Shown: positions 8,552 to 19,410, counted from the stretch's first letter. The stretch is 64,000 nucleotides of DNA from UBA1479 sp048263775 (GCA_048263775.1 JBLXDU010000013.1:43367-107366); one strand, 5' to 3'. Numbers and translations: made by a program. Notes: generated from the letters alone by a model not told the origin.

Positions 8552-9416
8552 GATGTTGGGGGCTCCAACGCAGCAGGCGGTTGTTAAGCAGGACGATCAG
8601 GCGGTCCGACAGGAACCCTGTGACCCCGATCACGATCATGCCGGTGATCACCAGGTCGGTGCGTGACAGGGTCCGCCCGTCCATGATCACGGCGCCCAGA
8701 CCTTCGGGCACGCCGGTCATCTCGCCGACCACGATGAGGATCCAAGCGAACCCGTGGCCGAGCCGCAGGCCGTTGAAGATGTTGGGGGTGGCCGCCGGAA
8801 GGACGACCGAGCGGAATAGCTGGGAGCCCTTGCAGCCCAACATGGCGGCGGCTTCGAGTAGGCGAGCGTCGACCGATTTCACCCCGAACACGGTGTTCAG
8901 CAGGATCGGGTAGAAGGCGCCGAGAAACACGAGAAACACCGCCGACTTGGGGCCGAGCCCGAAAAAGATCATCGACAGCGGCAACCAGGCGGTGACTGGG
9001 ACGGGGCGCAGCAGCGACAGGGTCGGGTCGAGCATGTCGCGCAGCAGGGGGGAGCGGCCGAGCGCCACGCCCAGGGGAATGCCGACCAGGGCCGCGACCA
9101 GGAACCCGCCGTAGACGCGCTGCAGGGACACCCAAAGGTGGATCGGCAGGCTGGCGCTGAAGCCGTCGTCATAGATGCCGCCGAAGGCGAAATCCCACAT
9201 CATGATCAGGACGTCCGCCGGCGGCGGGATCAGCCGGGTTCCGGTCCAGCGGACCATCAAGTCCCAGAACGCGATCAGGGTCAGGGGCACGATCAGCCCC
9301 AGGCCGATCTTCCGAATCCGCCTGAGGAAGGCCCGGCTCAAAGCAGGTTGCGCCGGGGACGTGTCCCCGGGCGCAACCGTTTGGCTTTGAGCGGTGATGT
9401 TCATGTCGCTGGCCAT
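8544..9416 (-). CDS. ABC transporter permease (SsuC/TauC-type)
   Basis: A 290-residue inner-membrane permease with about six membrane segments. The EAA-type loop that docks on the ATPase is seen around EAAAMLGCKGSQLFRSVVLPAATPN (Glu-Ala-Ala ... Gly ... Leu-Pro). The family is the BPD_transp_1 permeases of nitrate, sulfonate and taurine importers. The N terminus has a 30-residue polar leader; ATG 9404 is an alternative start. It lies 8 bases after the binding-protein gene in the same operon. Confidence 0.88.
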   Translation of the reverse strand: MASDMNITAQSQTVAPGDTSPAQPALSRAFLRRIRKIGLGLIVPLTLIAFWDLMVRWTGTRLIPPPADVLIMMWDFAFGGIYDDGFSASLPIHLWVSLQRVYGGFLVAALVGIPLGVALGRSPLLRDMLDPTLSLLRPVPVTAWLPLSMIFFGLGPKSAVFLVFLGAFYPILLNTVFGVKSVDARLLEAAAMLGCKGSQLFRSVVLPAATPNIFNGLRLGHGFAWILIVVGEMTGVPEGLGAVIMDGRTLSRTDLVITGMIVIGVTGFLSDRLIVLLNNRLLRWSPQHHV

Positions 9417-9424
9417 GTTGACGA

Positions 9425-10390
9425 TTACATGCCCGCGATTTTCTGGACGAAGGTCGGGTTGATGAAGGTCGCGTAATCCGGCAGCTGGCGGATCTGCTTT
9501 TTGTTGAGCATCTGGGTGCCGTAATAGTTGGCCTGCTTAAGGAACAGATCGTCGATCTTCCAGGTCAGCTCCACGTTGGGCGCTGCCTTCTCGATCGACG
9601 GTTTCTGCTGACCCAGCTTCTGCATGGCGACGGCGACGAATTCGGCGCGGGTCTTCATGGCGTATTCGGCGGCCTTGCTGTGAATGGTCAGCAGGGTCAT
9701 CACCAGTTCCGGATCCTTGTCGATCTTTTCCTGGCTGGTGGTCAGCACCATGTTGAGGGACCCGGTCGGCGTCGAATAGGGATATTCGACGATCTTGCCG
9801 ACCCCCTTGGCGAGGCTGATGCCCGGGCCCGGCTCGGCACCCACATAGGCGTCGAGGTCGCCGCGCTCCAGCGCCGGGGCCATGTCGCTGAAGGAAACGC
9901 GGATCGGCTTGATGTCTTTAATGGTCATGCCTTCGGCGCTCAAACGGTCGAGGATCACGACTTCCTGGGTCGAGCCGGGCCAGATGCCGACCTTCTTGCC
10001 CTTCAGGTCCTTGATCGTGTTGAGCCCGGATTTGGCGCCGGAAACCACGGCCATGCCACGGTTGCACGCGGCGGCGACGACGACCACGGGCTCACCGGCG
10101 GCGGCCCCCAGGGTGGCGGCGGCAAGGCCGTAAATGCCGAAGTCGACGGTCCCGGTCACCACGGCGTTCTTGCCGTCCGTCGGGCTTTCGAAGGGGATGA
10201 CTTCGATCTTGTATCCCGCAGGTGCGAACTTCTCGTAGAAATAGGGCGTGATGCCGTGGATCAGCTTGAGCGTGCCGACCTTGATCACCCGGTCGGCTGC
10301 GGCCGCGGGCGTGGAGGCCGCGGCGGTAAAGGCGCAGAGCGCACCGGCAAGGGCGACGTGGATAAATTTCCGGCGTGTGGTGCCTGACAT
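9425..10390 (-). CDS. Periplasmic substrate-binding protein (SsuA/TauA/NMT1-like)
   Basis: A 321-residue secreted binding protein. The N terminus TRRKFIHVALAGALCAFTAAAS is a signal peptide with an RRKF motif close to a Tat signal, with likely cleavage after AAAA at about 33. The mature part shows the two-lobed SBP pattern of sulfonate, nitrate and taurine binders (VDFGIYGLAAATLGAAAGEPV; DLKGKKVGIWPGSTQ; GDLDAYVGAEP). AGGAG 6 bases before the ATG supports the start. It is the first gene of the importer operon. The ligand cannot be assigned by eye; no sulfonate monooxygenase or nitrate reductase is nearby. Confidence 0.85.
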   Translation of the reverse strand: MSGTTRRKFIHVALAGALCAFTAAASTPAAAADRVIKVGTLKLIHGITPYFYEKFAPAGYKIEVIPFESPTDGKNAVVTGTVDFGIYGLAAATLGAAAGEPVVVVAAACNRGMAVVSGAKSGLNTIKDLKGKKVGIWPGSTQEVVILDRLSAEGMTIKDIKPIRVSFSDMAPALERGDLDAYVGAEPGPGISLAKGVGKIVEYPYSTPTGSLNMVLTTSQEKIDKDPELVMTLLTIHSKAAEYAMKTRAEFVAVAMQKLGQQKPSIEKAAPNVELTWKIDDLFLKQANYYGTQMLNKKQIRQLPDYATFINPTFVQKIAGM

Positions 10391-10449
10391 GACGATCTCC
10401 TGTTGTGGCGGGAAAGGTCCCGCTCGTATGACGCAACGAAGACGTTAGG

Positions 10450-10516
10450 GTGCGGTGCACAATTTACAAAATTTATTCTTTAAATATTTTCCATAAATAT
10501 ATTTAATGATCAAATC
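10450..10516. promoter_or_regulatory. AT-rich divergent promoter region
   Basis: A markedly AT-rich stretch, unlike the GC-rich surroundings, separates the importer operon from the LysR gene. It contains overlapping dyads such as AAATATATTT and TAAATATTTTCCATAAATAT that fit the loose T-N11-A form of LysR-type binding sites. The LysR gene has no clear ribosome binding site, so its transcript may be near-leaderless. Confidence 0.45.
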
Positions 10517-11431
10517 ATGAAGCAGCCCCTGGATCTGCGCCTGCTGCAGGCGTTCATTTTGTTGGTGGAAACGGGCAGCGTGTCGGAAACGGCGCGCCGC
10601 CTTGGGCGCACCCAGCCGGCCGTCAGCCTGCAGATGCGCCGGCTGGAGGAAACGGTCCATGCCAAGCTGTTCACCACGGTCAACCGCAAGCTGGTGCTGA
10701 CCCCGGATGGGGAGCTGCTGCTCGGCTATGCGCGCACGATCATGAACCTGCAGGAAGAGGTGAAGGTGCGCCTGACCGCGCCCAAGCTCAGCGGCAAGGT
10801 GGTTCTGGGCGTGCCCGACCTTTATGCGGCCTATCTCCTGCCGCCGATCCTGTCCAGCTTCACCAACGCCTTTCCCGACATCGAGGTCGAACTACGCACC
10901 ATGCTGTCGAGCCCGCTGGTCACCCAGCTGAAGCGCGGCGAGATCGATCTTGCCCTGGTGACCGACATGCGGGCCTTCGACGAAGGCGATGTGGTCGCCC
11001 GCGAGCCCCTGGTATGGGTCACGGGGGAGGCCCGCTCCCTGCACAACAACAACCCGGTGCCGCTGGCGGTCCTGCCGCCGGGCAACGTGTTCCGCGACCT
11101 TGCGCTCGCGGGCCTGGCGACCATGGGGCGGAAATGGAAGATCGCCTTCGTCAGCGCCGGGATCAGCGGCCTGCAGGCGGCGGTGCTCAGCGGCAGCGCG
11201 GTCAGCGTCGTGGCCAAAAGCTCGGTCATGCCGGGGATGCGGGTGATCGGTGCGGCGGAAAGCTTCCCGGCCCTGCAAGGCGTCGACCTGGTGCTCTACC
11301 GTGCCGGCAAGCGCAACAACGCGGCCGCCGACGTGATGGGCGACCTCATCACCGAATACTTCGCGCGCTCCAGCATCGCGCCGGTCACGGGTGCGGCCAA
11401 GACGCAGGCGGGAAGCGGGTCCCACGAATAG
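10517..11431 (+). CDS. LysR-family transcriptional regulator
   Basis: A 304-residue LysR-type regulator. The N-terminal winged helix-turn-helix spans about residues 5-64 (LLQAFILLVETGSVSETARRLGRTQPAVSLQMRRLE). The remaining ~230 residues form the two-lobed effector domain (GKVVLGVPDLYAAYLLPPIL onwards). It is transcribed away from the ABC importer operon across a 126-base shared region, the classic arrangement for control of the neighbour and of itself. The effector is unknown but is plausibly the importer's ligand. Confidence 0.88.
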   Translation: MKQPLDLRLLQAFILLVETGSVSETARRLGRTQPAVSLQMRRLEETVHAKLFTTVNRKLVLTPDGELLLGYARTIMNLQEEVKVRLTAPKLSGKVVLGVPDLYAAYLLPPILSSFTNAFPDIEVELRTMLSSPLVTQLKRGEIDLALVTDMRAFDEGDVVAREPLVWVTGEARSLHNNNPVPLAVLPPGNVFRDLALAGLATMGRKWKIAFVSAGISGLQAAVLSGSAVSVVAKSSVMPGMRVIGAAESFPALQGVDLVLYRAGKRNNAAADVMGDLITEYFARSSIAPVTGAAKTQAGSGSHE

Positions 11432-11498
11432 GTGGACGGAAAGTCCCCATTCTTGCTGAAGGCGGAAACCTGCGACTGGTTCTTGGTCGTGCGGAAGT

Positions 11499-11530
11499 GG
11501 GCGGCCCGCCACGTCGCGGGTGGACCGCCC
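11499..11530. terminator. GC-rich hairpin between convergent genes
   Basis: GGGCGG (11499-11504) pairs with CCGCCC (11525-11530), with inner CCCGC/GCGGG pairing. It lies between the convergent LysR and norZ stops. There is no T-run, so it is at best a weak bidirectional terminator. Confidence 0.3.
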
Positions 11531-11537
11531 CGTGGCC

Positions 11538-13811
11538 TCAGGCCGCTTGCCGTTTCGCCGTGGTTGCCTTGAACACGAACAGCACGAAGGCGGCGACCCC
11601 GACAGCGAACACCACGTCACCGGGAACACGCATCCAGACAAGCCCTTCCATGATCGGGCTATGGACGAACTCGGACGATCGGGCGACGGAATAGCCGTGC
11701 TCGATACTGGCGTAAGTCTGCCAGATTCCCTGCGGCAGTAGCGACAGGAACGTCATCATGGCAAGGCCGATGTTGAGGGTCCAGAAAGACACCTTCAGCA
11801 GTTTCTGATTCCATTGACGGACATCGGTCAGCCCTCGCAAACAGTACAGAAGCAGGCCCAGGCCCAGCATGCCGTAGACGCCGAACAAGGAGGCATGGCC
11901 GTGGTTGGCCGTCGTATTCAATCCCTGCATGTAATACAGCGCAATCGGCGGGTTGATGAGGAAGCCGAACAGGCCGGCGCCGACCAGGTTCCAGAACAGC
12001 ACCGAGGCGAAGAACATGAAGGGCCAGTGGTAGTTGGTTTCCCAGGTTTGCTCATGTTCGATCTTGGTGCGGTTGTAGGCCTCGAATCCGATCACCATCA
12101 GTGGAACCACCTCCAACGCGGAGAACGAAGCGCCGACGGCGATCACGGAAGTCGGCGTGCCGCTGAAGTAGAGGTGATGGAAGGTCCCCAGAACACCGCC
12201 GAACAGAAAGATGATGGTCGCCAGCATGACCATCACCGTCGCCGTCGTTGAGCGCAGGATGCCCATGCGAACGAAGAGCACGGCAATGATGGCGGTCGCG
12301 AAGACCTCGAAGATCCCCTCGACCCAGAGGTGGACCACCCACCAGCGCCAGTATTCCATGATCGAAATATGCGTATTCTGGCCCCACATGAGGCCAGCGG
12401 CGTACAGGAGGCCGATCGCCAGCGCGGCGATCACGACAAGGCCGACAAGCGATTTGCTGCCCTGTGCCGCGAACACCGGTTGCAGGGCCCTCAGCACCAG
12501 GGCAACCCAAAGGAACAGACCGATGGTCAGGTAGATCTGCCAGAACCGGCCAAGATCGACGTATTCGTACCCTTGATGGCCGAACCAGAAGTTGGCGGTC
12601 AGGTCACCGAAGTAACGGTGCACGGCTGCCCATTGGCCGGCGAAGGAACCAACCACGATGACCAGCAGGCTGATGAACAGGAAGTTGACCCCAAGCCGTT
12701 GAAATTTCGGGTCCCTCCCCGCAAGCAGCGGCGCGACATACAGCCCCGTCGCAAGCCAAGCCGTAGCGATCCAGAATACCGCCAATTGTGTGTGCCAGGT
12801 TCGTGTCACCGAATAGGGCAGGTAGTCGACCAGGGGCATGCCATAAACCCCCTGGCCTTCGATGGCGTAATGCGCGGTGACGATCCCCAGCAGGACTTGC
12901 GCCAGGAACAGGGCGCAAACGACCCAAAAATACTTGGCCGTCGCACGCATGGAGGGGGTGATGACGATGCTGTCGATCAGGTCGGACTTGGCGAAGCCGC
13001 CGTCCGGAACCACGTCCGTGTTCCAGGCATCGAACTGTTTGGCGTAATACCAGACCAATGCCCCGATCCCGGCGAGAAGAATGATCACCGAGGCGATGCT
13101 CCACAGCAACGTTCCCGACGTGGGATGGTTGCCGACCAAAGGCTCATGCGGCCAGTTGCTTGTATAGGTGATGGTGTCGCCGGGCCGGTTGGTCGTGGCG
13201 CTCCAGGCTGTCCAGAAATAGAAGGCGGACAGGTCGTGCGCTTCCTCCGGCGTCAGGAAGGCATGCATCGGAAACGCGTAGTCGCGCCGCAGGTCGAGGG
13301 CATCCTGCCCGTCGCCGACATACAGTTTCGTGAAATGCGATTCGACGGCCCGGATGGCTTGGGCGCGTGTCGGGCTGACGGTGATGGCCTGTGTCGACGG
13401 ATCGAAGGTATTGCGCCGCATTTCCTGTTGAATGTCGGCGCGGAGCATCGTGTCCTGCTGGTCCGGGCGCAAACTCGGGTAGGGATTTTGCGCGGTGGAG
13501 AGCGCCAACAGCGCGGAAGCTTCACGGTGCAGCCAGTCGGCGCTCCAATCCGGCGCCAGGTAGCCGCCGTGGCCCCATACCGACCCTTGCTGCATGCCGC
13601 CGATGGATTGCCAAAGGTTCTGGCCCCGTTCGATATTCGCCTGGGTATACAGCGTTGTGCCGTCGCTCGACTTAACCACAGCGGGGATGGGGGGCGCTTC
13701 CCGGTATATTTCATTGCCGAGGAAAAGCATGGTGCCGAACATGACGGTCATGCCGATGATGAGAATCAGCCAAAGTCTTTTGATCGAGAACGTTGATTTG
13801 TAAGTTGTCAT
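11538..13811 (-). CDS. norZ: Quinol-dependent nitric oxide reductase
   Basis: A 757-residue single-subunit respiratory NO reductase that reduces 2 NO to N2O with quinol electrons in the inner membrane. The N terminus has a membrane helix (LWLILIIGMTVMFGTMLFLG) and an ~170-residue periplasmic domain (ANIERGQNLWQSIGGMQQGSVWGHGGYLAPDW), as in qNor. The C-terminal ~500 residues form the 12-helix NorB core with HLWVEGIFEVFATA (His and Glu ligands of the haem b3/FeB site), HHLYFSGTP and NHGHASLFGVYGML. ATG 13811 is chosen because a GAAAGG site precedes it; the upstream 60 codons have no such support. No norC or norDQ lies nearby, fitting the quinol type and NO detoxification or denitrification. See the FNR-like box at 14243. 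Confidence 0.92.
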   Translation of the reverse strand: MTTYKSTFSIKRLWLILIIGMTVMFGTMLFLGNEIYREAPPIPAVVKSSDGTTLYTQANIERGQNLWQSIGGMQQGSVWGHGGYLAPDWSADWLHREASALLALSTAQNPYPSLRPDQQDTMLRADIQQEMRRNTFDPSTQAITVSPTRAQAIRAVESHFTKLYVGDGQDALDLRRDYAFPMHAFLTPEEAHDLSAFYFWTAWSATTNRPGDTITYTSNWPHEPLVGNHPTSGTLLWSIASVIILLAGIGALVWYYAKQFDAWNTDVVPDGGFAKSDLIDSIVITPSMRATAKYFWVVCALFLAQVLLGIVTAHYAIEGQGVYGMPLVDYLPYSVTRTWHTQLAVFWIATAWLATGLYVAPLLAGRDPKFQRLGVNFLFISLLVIVVGSFAGQWAAVHRYFGDLTANFWFGHQGYEYVDLGRFWQIYLTIGLFLWVALVLRALQPVFAAQGSKSLVGLVVIAALAIGLLYAAGLMWGQNTHISIMEYWRWWVVHLWVEGIFEVFATAIIAVLFVRMGILRSTTATVMVMLATIIFLFGGVLGTFHHLYFSGTPTSVIAVGASFSALEVVPLMVIGFEAYNRTKIEHEQTWETNYHWPFMFFASVLFWNLVGAGLFGFLINPPIALYYMQGLNTTANHGHASLFGVYGMLGLGLLLYCLRGLTDVRQWNQKLLKVSFWTLNIGLAMMTFLSLLPQGIWQTYASIEHGYSVARSSEFVHSPIMEGLVWMRVPGDVVFAVGVAAFVLFVFKATTAKRQAA

Positions 13812-14242
13812 GCCCGCACCTTTCGAAGCTGCTTCATGCGCAGGAAATCCTGCACTCAGTCCGTTGTTCCGCGATAGGCGCGGCCCTCGCCCGGGCGACA
13901 GGGCCCGCGGCGTGATAATGGCGTCGATCCGGTTTTGCGAAAATCCATGGATCAGAGGGCTCCGCCCCGGGGGGCCGGGTTTTGCGCGCACGCGGTCATG
14001 TGCGGCAGCGCGGACAGGCTGTCGGGGCGGGGCCTTGATTTGATGGCGGTGAATCTAACTGAAAGCCGCGACCTGTGCGGGGCGCGGGACGCTGTGCGTG
14101 GCGTGGACGCAACCAGCGGCGGCGGATTCATGGCTCGGGTGATGCTCGGCATTGGCCCACTCAAACCCGGCAAAACGCGCCGGATACTCGCCTATGGAAA
14201 AAGTGTTGGCGGCAATGCTACCGAGAGGAGGGGCATCGTGTC
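13812..14242. other. 431-base non-coding stretch upstream of norZ
   Basis: Only short overlapping frames without convincing ribosome binding sites or protein-like composition are present. If the box at 14243-14256 drives norZ, this stretch is its long 5' leader; otherwise I see nothing in it. Confidence 0.4.
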
Positions 14243-14256
14243 TTGACAAAGATCAA
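14243..14256 (-). promoter_or_regulatory. FNR/NnrR-like box (TTGAC-N4-ATCAA)
   Basis: TTGACAAAGATCAA differs from the FNR-family consensus TTGAT-N4-ATCAA at one position. Read on the minus strand, a -10-like TAGCAT (14219-14214) lies so that the box would be centred about 41.5 bases before a start near 14208, the usual class II activator spacing. The first minus-strand gene downstream is norZ (ATG 13811), implying a leader of about 400 bases. FNR/NNR-type control of NO reductases is well established; this particular site is inference. Confidence 0.45.
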
Positions 14257-14282
14257 TTCAGGATCGTTTTCGTTCGGGGGAA

Positions 14283-14359
14283 TGGTGGGCCAGGCAGGAC
14301 TCGAACCTGCAACCAGACGGTTATGAGCCGTCGGCTCTAACCAATTGAGCTACTGGCCC
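14283..14359 (-). tRNA. tRNA with CAU anticodon, probably tRNA-Ile2
   Basis: The reverse strand reads GGGCCAG acceptor, the D-arm GCTC...GAGC, anticodon arm ACGG-CTCATAA-CCGT with anticodon CAT, T-arm GGTTCGAGTCC, then CTGGCCC-A-CCA. All stems pair and CCA is encoded. CAU could mean elongator Met, initiator Met or the lysidine-modified Ile2. The first base pair G-C excludes a typical initiator. The overall sequence and its position beside rpoD (E. coli ileX is also in the rpoD neighbourhood) favour Ile2, which reads AUA after TilS modification. Confidence 0.85.
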
Positions 14360-14385
14360 TTGATCACGTGGATATTCCCCCTCTA

Positions 14386-14419
14386 ACGAAAAGGCCGGAA
14401 GCGATGGTGCTCCCGGCCT
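14386..14419 (-). terminator. rpoD rho-independent terminator
   Basis: On the minus strand, AGGCCGGGAGC pairs with GCTTCCGGCCT around a short loop and is followed by TTTTCGTT. It starts about 28 bases after the rpoD stop and ends about 27 bases before the tRNA, leaving little room for a separate tRNA promoter after it. Confidence 0.75.
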
Positions 14420-14446
14420 GTCGTTTGGTCCGTTTGGCCCTGGCGT

Positions 14447-16534
<2,088 letters not shown>

Positions 16535-16703
16535 GCTCGACCTCTAAATCCGTTGTTCGGGGACCCCGCCCCCTCCGGTCCTTCCGCCCTTGGCGTCCGG
16601 TCCGGCACAAACCTCAATGGGGTCCCGATGCCATGTCCCAGTCTGAAAAAACGCGTCTCGTCAAACTGCCCGTTGGTTTAACCACTTGCCGTCCGGCGGC
16701 CTC

Positions 16704-18545
16704 CTAGTCGAAGGCCGCTTCCGGTTGTTCGCCTTCGTCCATCATCCGCCGAACCCGAACAACCCAATTCATGTTTGCTTCCGACGGGTCGCGCCGGACA
16801 GCATCCTGGGCTGCTTGGAGTTCGGACTCCAGGTCCTCTCCGCGCAAGTGGCTAATGGTCGCTTCCCAACCTTGTCTGGCCTCAGCATGTCCCGCATTGG
16901 GTCGGGCGAATCTAGCGTGGTCGTAGGTTCGCGCGCTTAATAGCTGGCTCAGCGCCTGGGAATAACCCTGCTCTGACAAGTGGTTTACAAGCCCCTCGGT
17001 GTCAAGGGGTAAACCACCCGCGTGGGTGATTAATATCGCCTGACGCAGATTGTCAAGGTTCTGGTCATTGATGGCGACCTGGCCGAGCTCTTCCTCGACC
17101 TCGGCCAGCAGCTCCGGATGGTTGATCGCGGTCGCCAAAAGGATGGCCCAGCGCAGGCGGGCGCTCTCCACCGGGCGGGTGTCGGCGGTGTCGGCGCGCA
17201 GGCGCTCGGACGGCCCGGTCCAGGCGTTGGCGCCCCATTTCCCCTTGCCGAACCCGCGCCCTTGCCGTGGTCCGCCCTGCCGGCCGGGGCCGTCGGGCCA
17301 CAGGCGGGTTTTGAAGAAATCCTGGAAATAGCGCCGCACGGTGGGGTCGGGGATGTCGCGGATGCGCTGGTCGAGGCGCTTGTTCAAATCCGCCCGGCCT
17401 TCCGGCGTCGGCGGCAGGCGGCCGCCCGATTCAACCCGCCAGATCAGCTCGGACAACGCCGTCGCGCCGGCCAGCAGCGCGTCGAAGGCCTGGCGGCCCT
17501 GGCCTTGGACCAGGCTGTCCGGGTCTTCGCCCGGCGGCAGCAGGGCGAAGCGCAGCCCGAACCCGGCCTTGAGCAACGGCAGGGCCCGTTCCGCCGCCCG
17601 CGCGGCGGCGCGCTGGCCGGCCGTATCGCCGTCGAAGCACAGCACCGGTTCCGGCGCCAGACGCCACAGCAGGGCGATCTGCTCTTCCGTCAGGGCCGTG
17701 CCCAAGGGCGCAACGGCCTGGCCGATCCCGGCCTGGGCCAGGGCGATGACGTCCGTGTAGCCTTCGCAGACGATGACCGTGCCGGCGCTTCGGATGGCAT
17801 CCTTGGCCTGGGCCAGGCCGTACAGGTTGCGGCCTTTGTGGAACAGGGGTGTTTCCGGCGAATTCAGGTATTTGGGCCCGTCGCCCGCCAGCAACCGCGC
17901 GCCGAAGGCGATGACCTGGCCCTGGCGGTCGGTGATCGGGAACATGACGCGGCCACGGAACCGGTCGTAAGGTTCGCGCCCCGCGTCCTCGGGCTGAACC
18001 AGCAGCCCGGCCGCGACCATCAGGCCCTCTTCGATGCCCTCCGCCGCCAGCATGGATTTCAGCTTACCGCGCCCGTCGGGGGAGAATCCTAAGCGGAACC
18101 GGCGGATCGTCTCGTCCGTCAGGCCGCGCCCGCGCAGATAATCCAGGGCCGGGCGGCCTTCAGGCATGCGCAGGCATTTCTCGAAGAACGCGGCCGCCAT
18201 CTCCACGACCTCGGCCAGGGTGCGGTTGCGGGCCCGGCGCTCGCGGTCTTCCGGCGTTTCCTCGGGCATGGGTAGCCCGGCCTCGCCGGCCAGACGCTGC
18301 ACCGCCTCGCGGAATTCCAGGCCTTCGCTTTCCATCACGAAATCGATGACCGATCCATGGGCGCCGCAGCCGAAGCAGTGGTAATGGTCGTCGTAGACGT
18401 GGAAGCTCGGCGACTTTTCCTTATGGAAGGGGCAGCAGCCCTTGGTGTCCCGGCCCGAACGGATAAGCTTGACCCGCCGGCCCACGACATCCGTCGCGGG
18501 CAGCCGCGCCTTCAGTTCTTCCAGGAATTCCGGGGGGATCGCCAT
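16704..18545 (-). CDS. dnaG: DNA primase
   Basis: A 613-residue primase that makes RNA primers at the replication fork. The N-terminal zinc finger is seen as CPFHKEKSPSFHVYDDHYHC...C (about 40-65). The TOPRIM core follows with VIVCEGYTDVIAL (Glu) and CFDGDTAGQRAA (Asp-x-Asp), then a C-terminal helicase-binding region that is Ala/Leu-rich. The start MAIPPEFLEELKARLP (ATG 18545) matches the family's usual N terminus; the longer frame to 18605 adds unrelated residues. It is upstream of rpoD with a 169-base gap. Confidence 0.95.
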   Translation of the reverse strand: MAIPPEFLEELKARLPATDVVGRRVKLIRSGRDTKGCCPFHKEKSPSFHVYDDHYHCFGCGAHGSVIDFVMESEGLEFREAVQRLAGEAGLPMPEETPEDRERRARNRTLAEVVEMAAAFFEKCLRMPEGRPALDYLRGRGLTDETIRRFRLGFSPDGRGKLKSMLAAEGIEEGLMVAAGLLVQPEDAGREPYDRFRGRVMFPITDRQGQVIAFGARLLAGDGPKYLNSPETPLFHKGRNLYGLAQAKDAIRSAGTVIVCEGYTDVIALAQAGIGQAVAPLGTALTEEQIALLWRLAPEPVLCFDGDTAGQRAAARAAERALPLLKAGFGLRFALLPPGEDPDSLVQGQGRQAFDALLAGATALSELIWRVESGGRLPPTPEGRADLNKRLDQRIRDIPDPTVRRYFQDFFKTRLWPDGPGRQGGPRQGRGFGKGKWGANAWTGPSERLRADTADTRPVESARLRWAILLATAINHPELLAEVEEELGQVAINDQNLDNLRQAILITHAGGLPLDTEGLVNHLSEQGYSQALSQLLSARTYDHARFARPNAGHAEARQGWEATISHLRGEDLESELQAAQDAVRRDPSEANMNWVVRVRRMMDEGEQPEAAFD

Positions 18546-18632
18546 CTGCGATGGGTCGCCTGTCTGTGGTTTAAGGGCAGGATTGGAGCCTGCGACCATA
18601 CCCATAATAAGGGTACCGGCGCAGCAGTGGAG

Positions 18633-18653
18633 TCACGGGGGTTATCCCCGTGA
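18633..18653 (-). promoter_or_regulatory. Perfect 8-bp hairpin between yqeY and dnaG
   Basis: TCACGGGG (18633-18640) and CCCCGTGA (18646-18653) flank a 5-base loop, about 90 bases upstream of the dnaG ATG. No T-run follows on either strand, so it may be a weak terminator for the yqeY transcript or a leader structure for dnaG. A DnaA-box-like TCATCCACA (one mismatch to TTATNCACA) lies at 18662-18670. Confidence 0.35.
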
Positions 18654-18729
18654 TTCTCAAGTCATCCACAGCGGGTTCGCGTGGGTATCGCTGGTGAAAT
18701 GCCGAGCGAATCGACGGGCAAGCCCCAAG

Positions 18730-19185
18730 CTAGCAGAGCTTGTCCTTGACCAGGGCGCTGGCCTTGGAAAAGTCCATGCGGCCAGCGTACTTCTGCTTCA
18801 AGGCGGCCATGCACTTGCCCATGTCCTTGATGCAATCGGCGCCGGTGTCCTTGATCGCGCCCTCGACCGCCGCGACGACCTCGTCCGCCGACATCTGGGC
18901 CGGCAGGAAGCGTTCGATGACGGTGATTTCCTCGCGCTCGCGGGCGGCCAGATCCTGGCGGTCGCCCTTATCATAGATGTCGGCGCTTTCGACGCGCTGC
19001 TTGATCATGGATTGCAGCAGGCTCAGGATTTCGTCGTCGGAAATGCCCTCCTGGTTGCCTTTGTCCCGGGCGGCGATGTCCCGGTCCTTGATGGCCGCAC
19101 TGATCAGGCGCAGCGTCGCCGTGGCGCAGGCTTCCTTGGACTTGATGGAGGTCTTCAGCGCAGCCGAAATCTGCTCGCGTAGCAT
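18730..19185 (-). CDS. yqeY: GatB/YqeY domain protein
   Basis: A 151-residue YqeY family protein, homologous to the C-terminal tRNA-binding tail of GatB, the amidotransferase subunit. Recognisable parts are MLREQISAALKTSIKSKEA at the N terminus, then LRLISAAIKDRDIAARDKG, the acidic DDEILSLLQSMIKQR segment and LPAQMSADEVVAAVEGAIKD. Stand-alone YqeY proteins are common beside dnaG/rpoD in Gram-negative bacteria; their precise role is not settled. It is divergent from carA. Confidence 0.9.
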   Translation of the reverse strand: MLREQISAALKTSIKSKEACATATLRLISAAIKDRDIAARDKGNQEGISDDEILSLLQSMIKQRVESADIYDKGDRQDLAAREREEITVIERFLPAQMSADEVVAAVEGAIKDTGADCIKDMGKCMAALKQKYAGRMDFSKASALVKDKLC

Positions 19186-19302
19186 GGGTATGTCCCGGTT
19201 GTGGCGGAAGATGCGGACCCTAGCTCAAATTAACCCCCAAGGCAAACGTGTTCCGATTCTTTAATTAGTTGAAATATAAGGATATTTTTTCTGAAACGAG
19301 TC

Positions 19303-19331
19303 TTGACCTGATACCGGGACACGCGTAGAAG
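19303..19331 (+). promoter_or_regulatory. Sigma-70-type promoter for carAB
   Basis: TTGACC (19303-19308), preceded by TC as is common in alphaproteobacteria, is followed after exactly 17 bases by TAGAAG (19326-19331). Transcription would start near 19338, giving a leader of about 70 bases before the carA ATG at 19411. Confidence 0.65.
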
Positions 19332-19410
19332 CTTGTTTCCAACGCATGCAGGGTCGTCGCCGTCGGCGAGGCCCGGGCGCCTTGGTCCAACCTCAGCCCG
19401 AAAAAGTCAT

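Noticed and set aside
10450..10516. AT-rich patch as a sign of horizontal transfer
   Set aside because: It is confined to a divergent promoter; the genes on both sides have ordinary composition and no mobility genes are near.
13935..14249. Short frames on both strands between norZ and the tRNA
   Set aside because: No ribosome binding site and no protein-like composition; better explained as leader or spacer.
18662..18670. DnaA box near dnaG as part of a replication origin
   Set aside because: Only a single one-mismatch copy; no cluster, AT-rich unwinding element or origin genes nearby.
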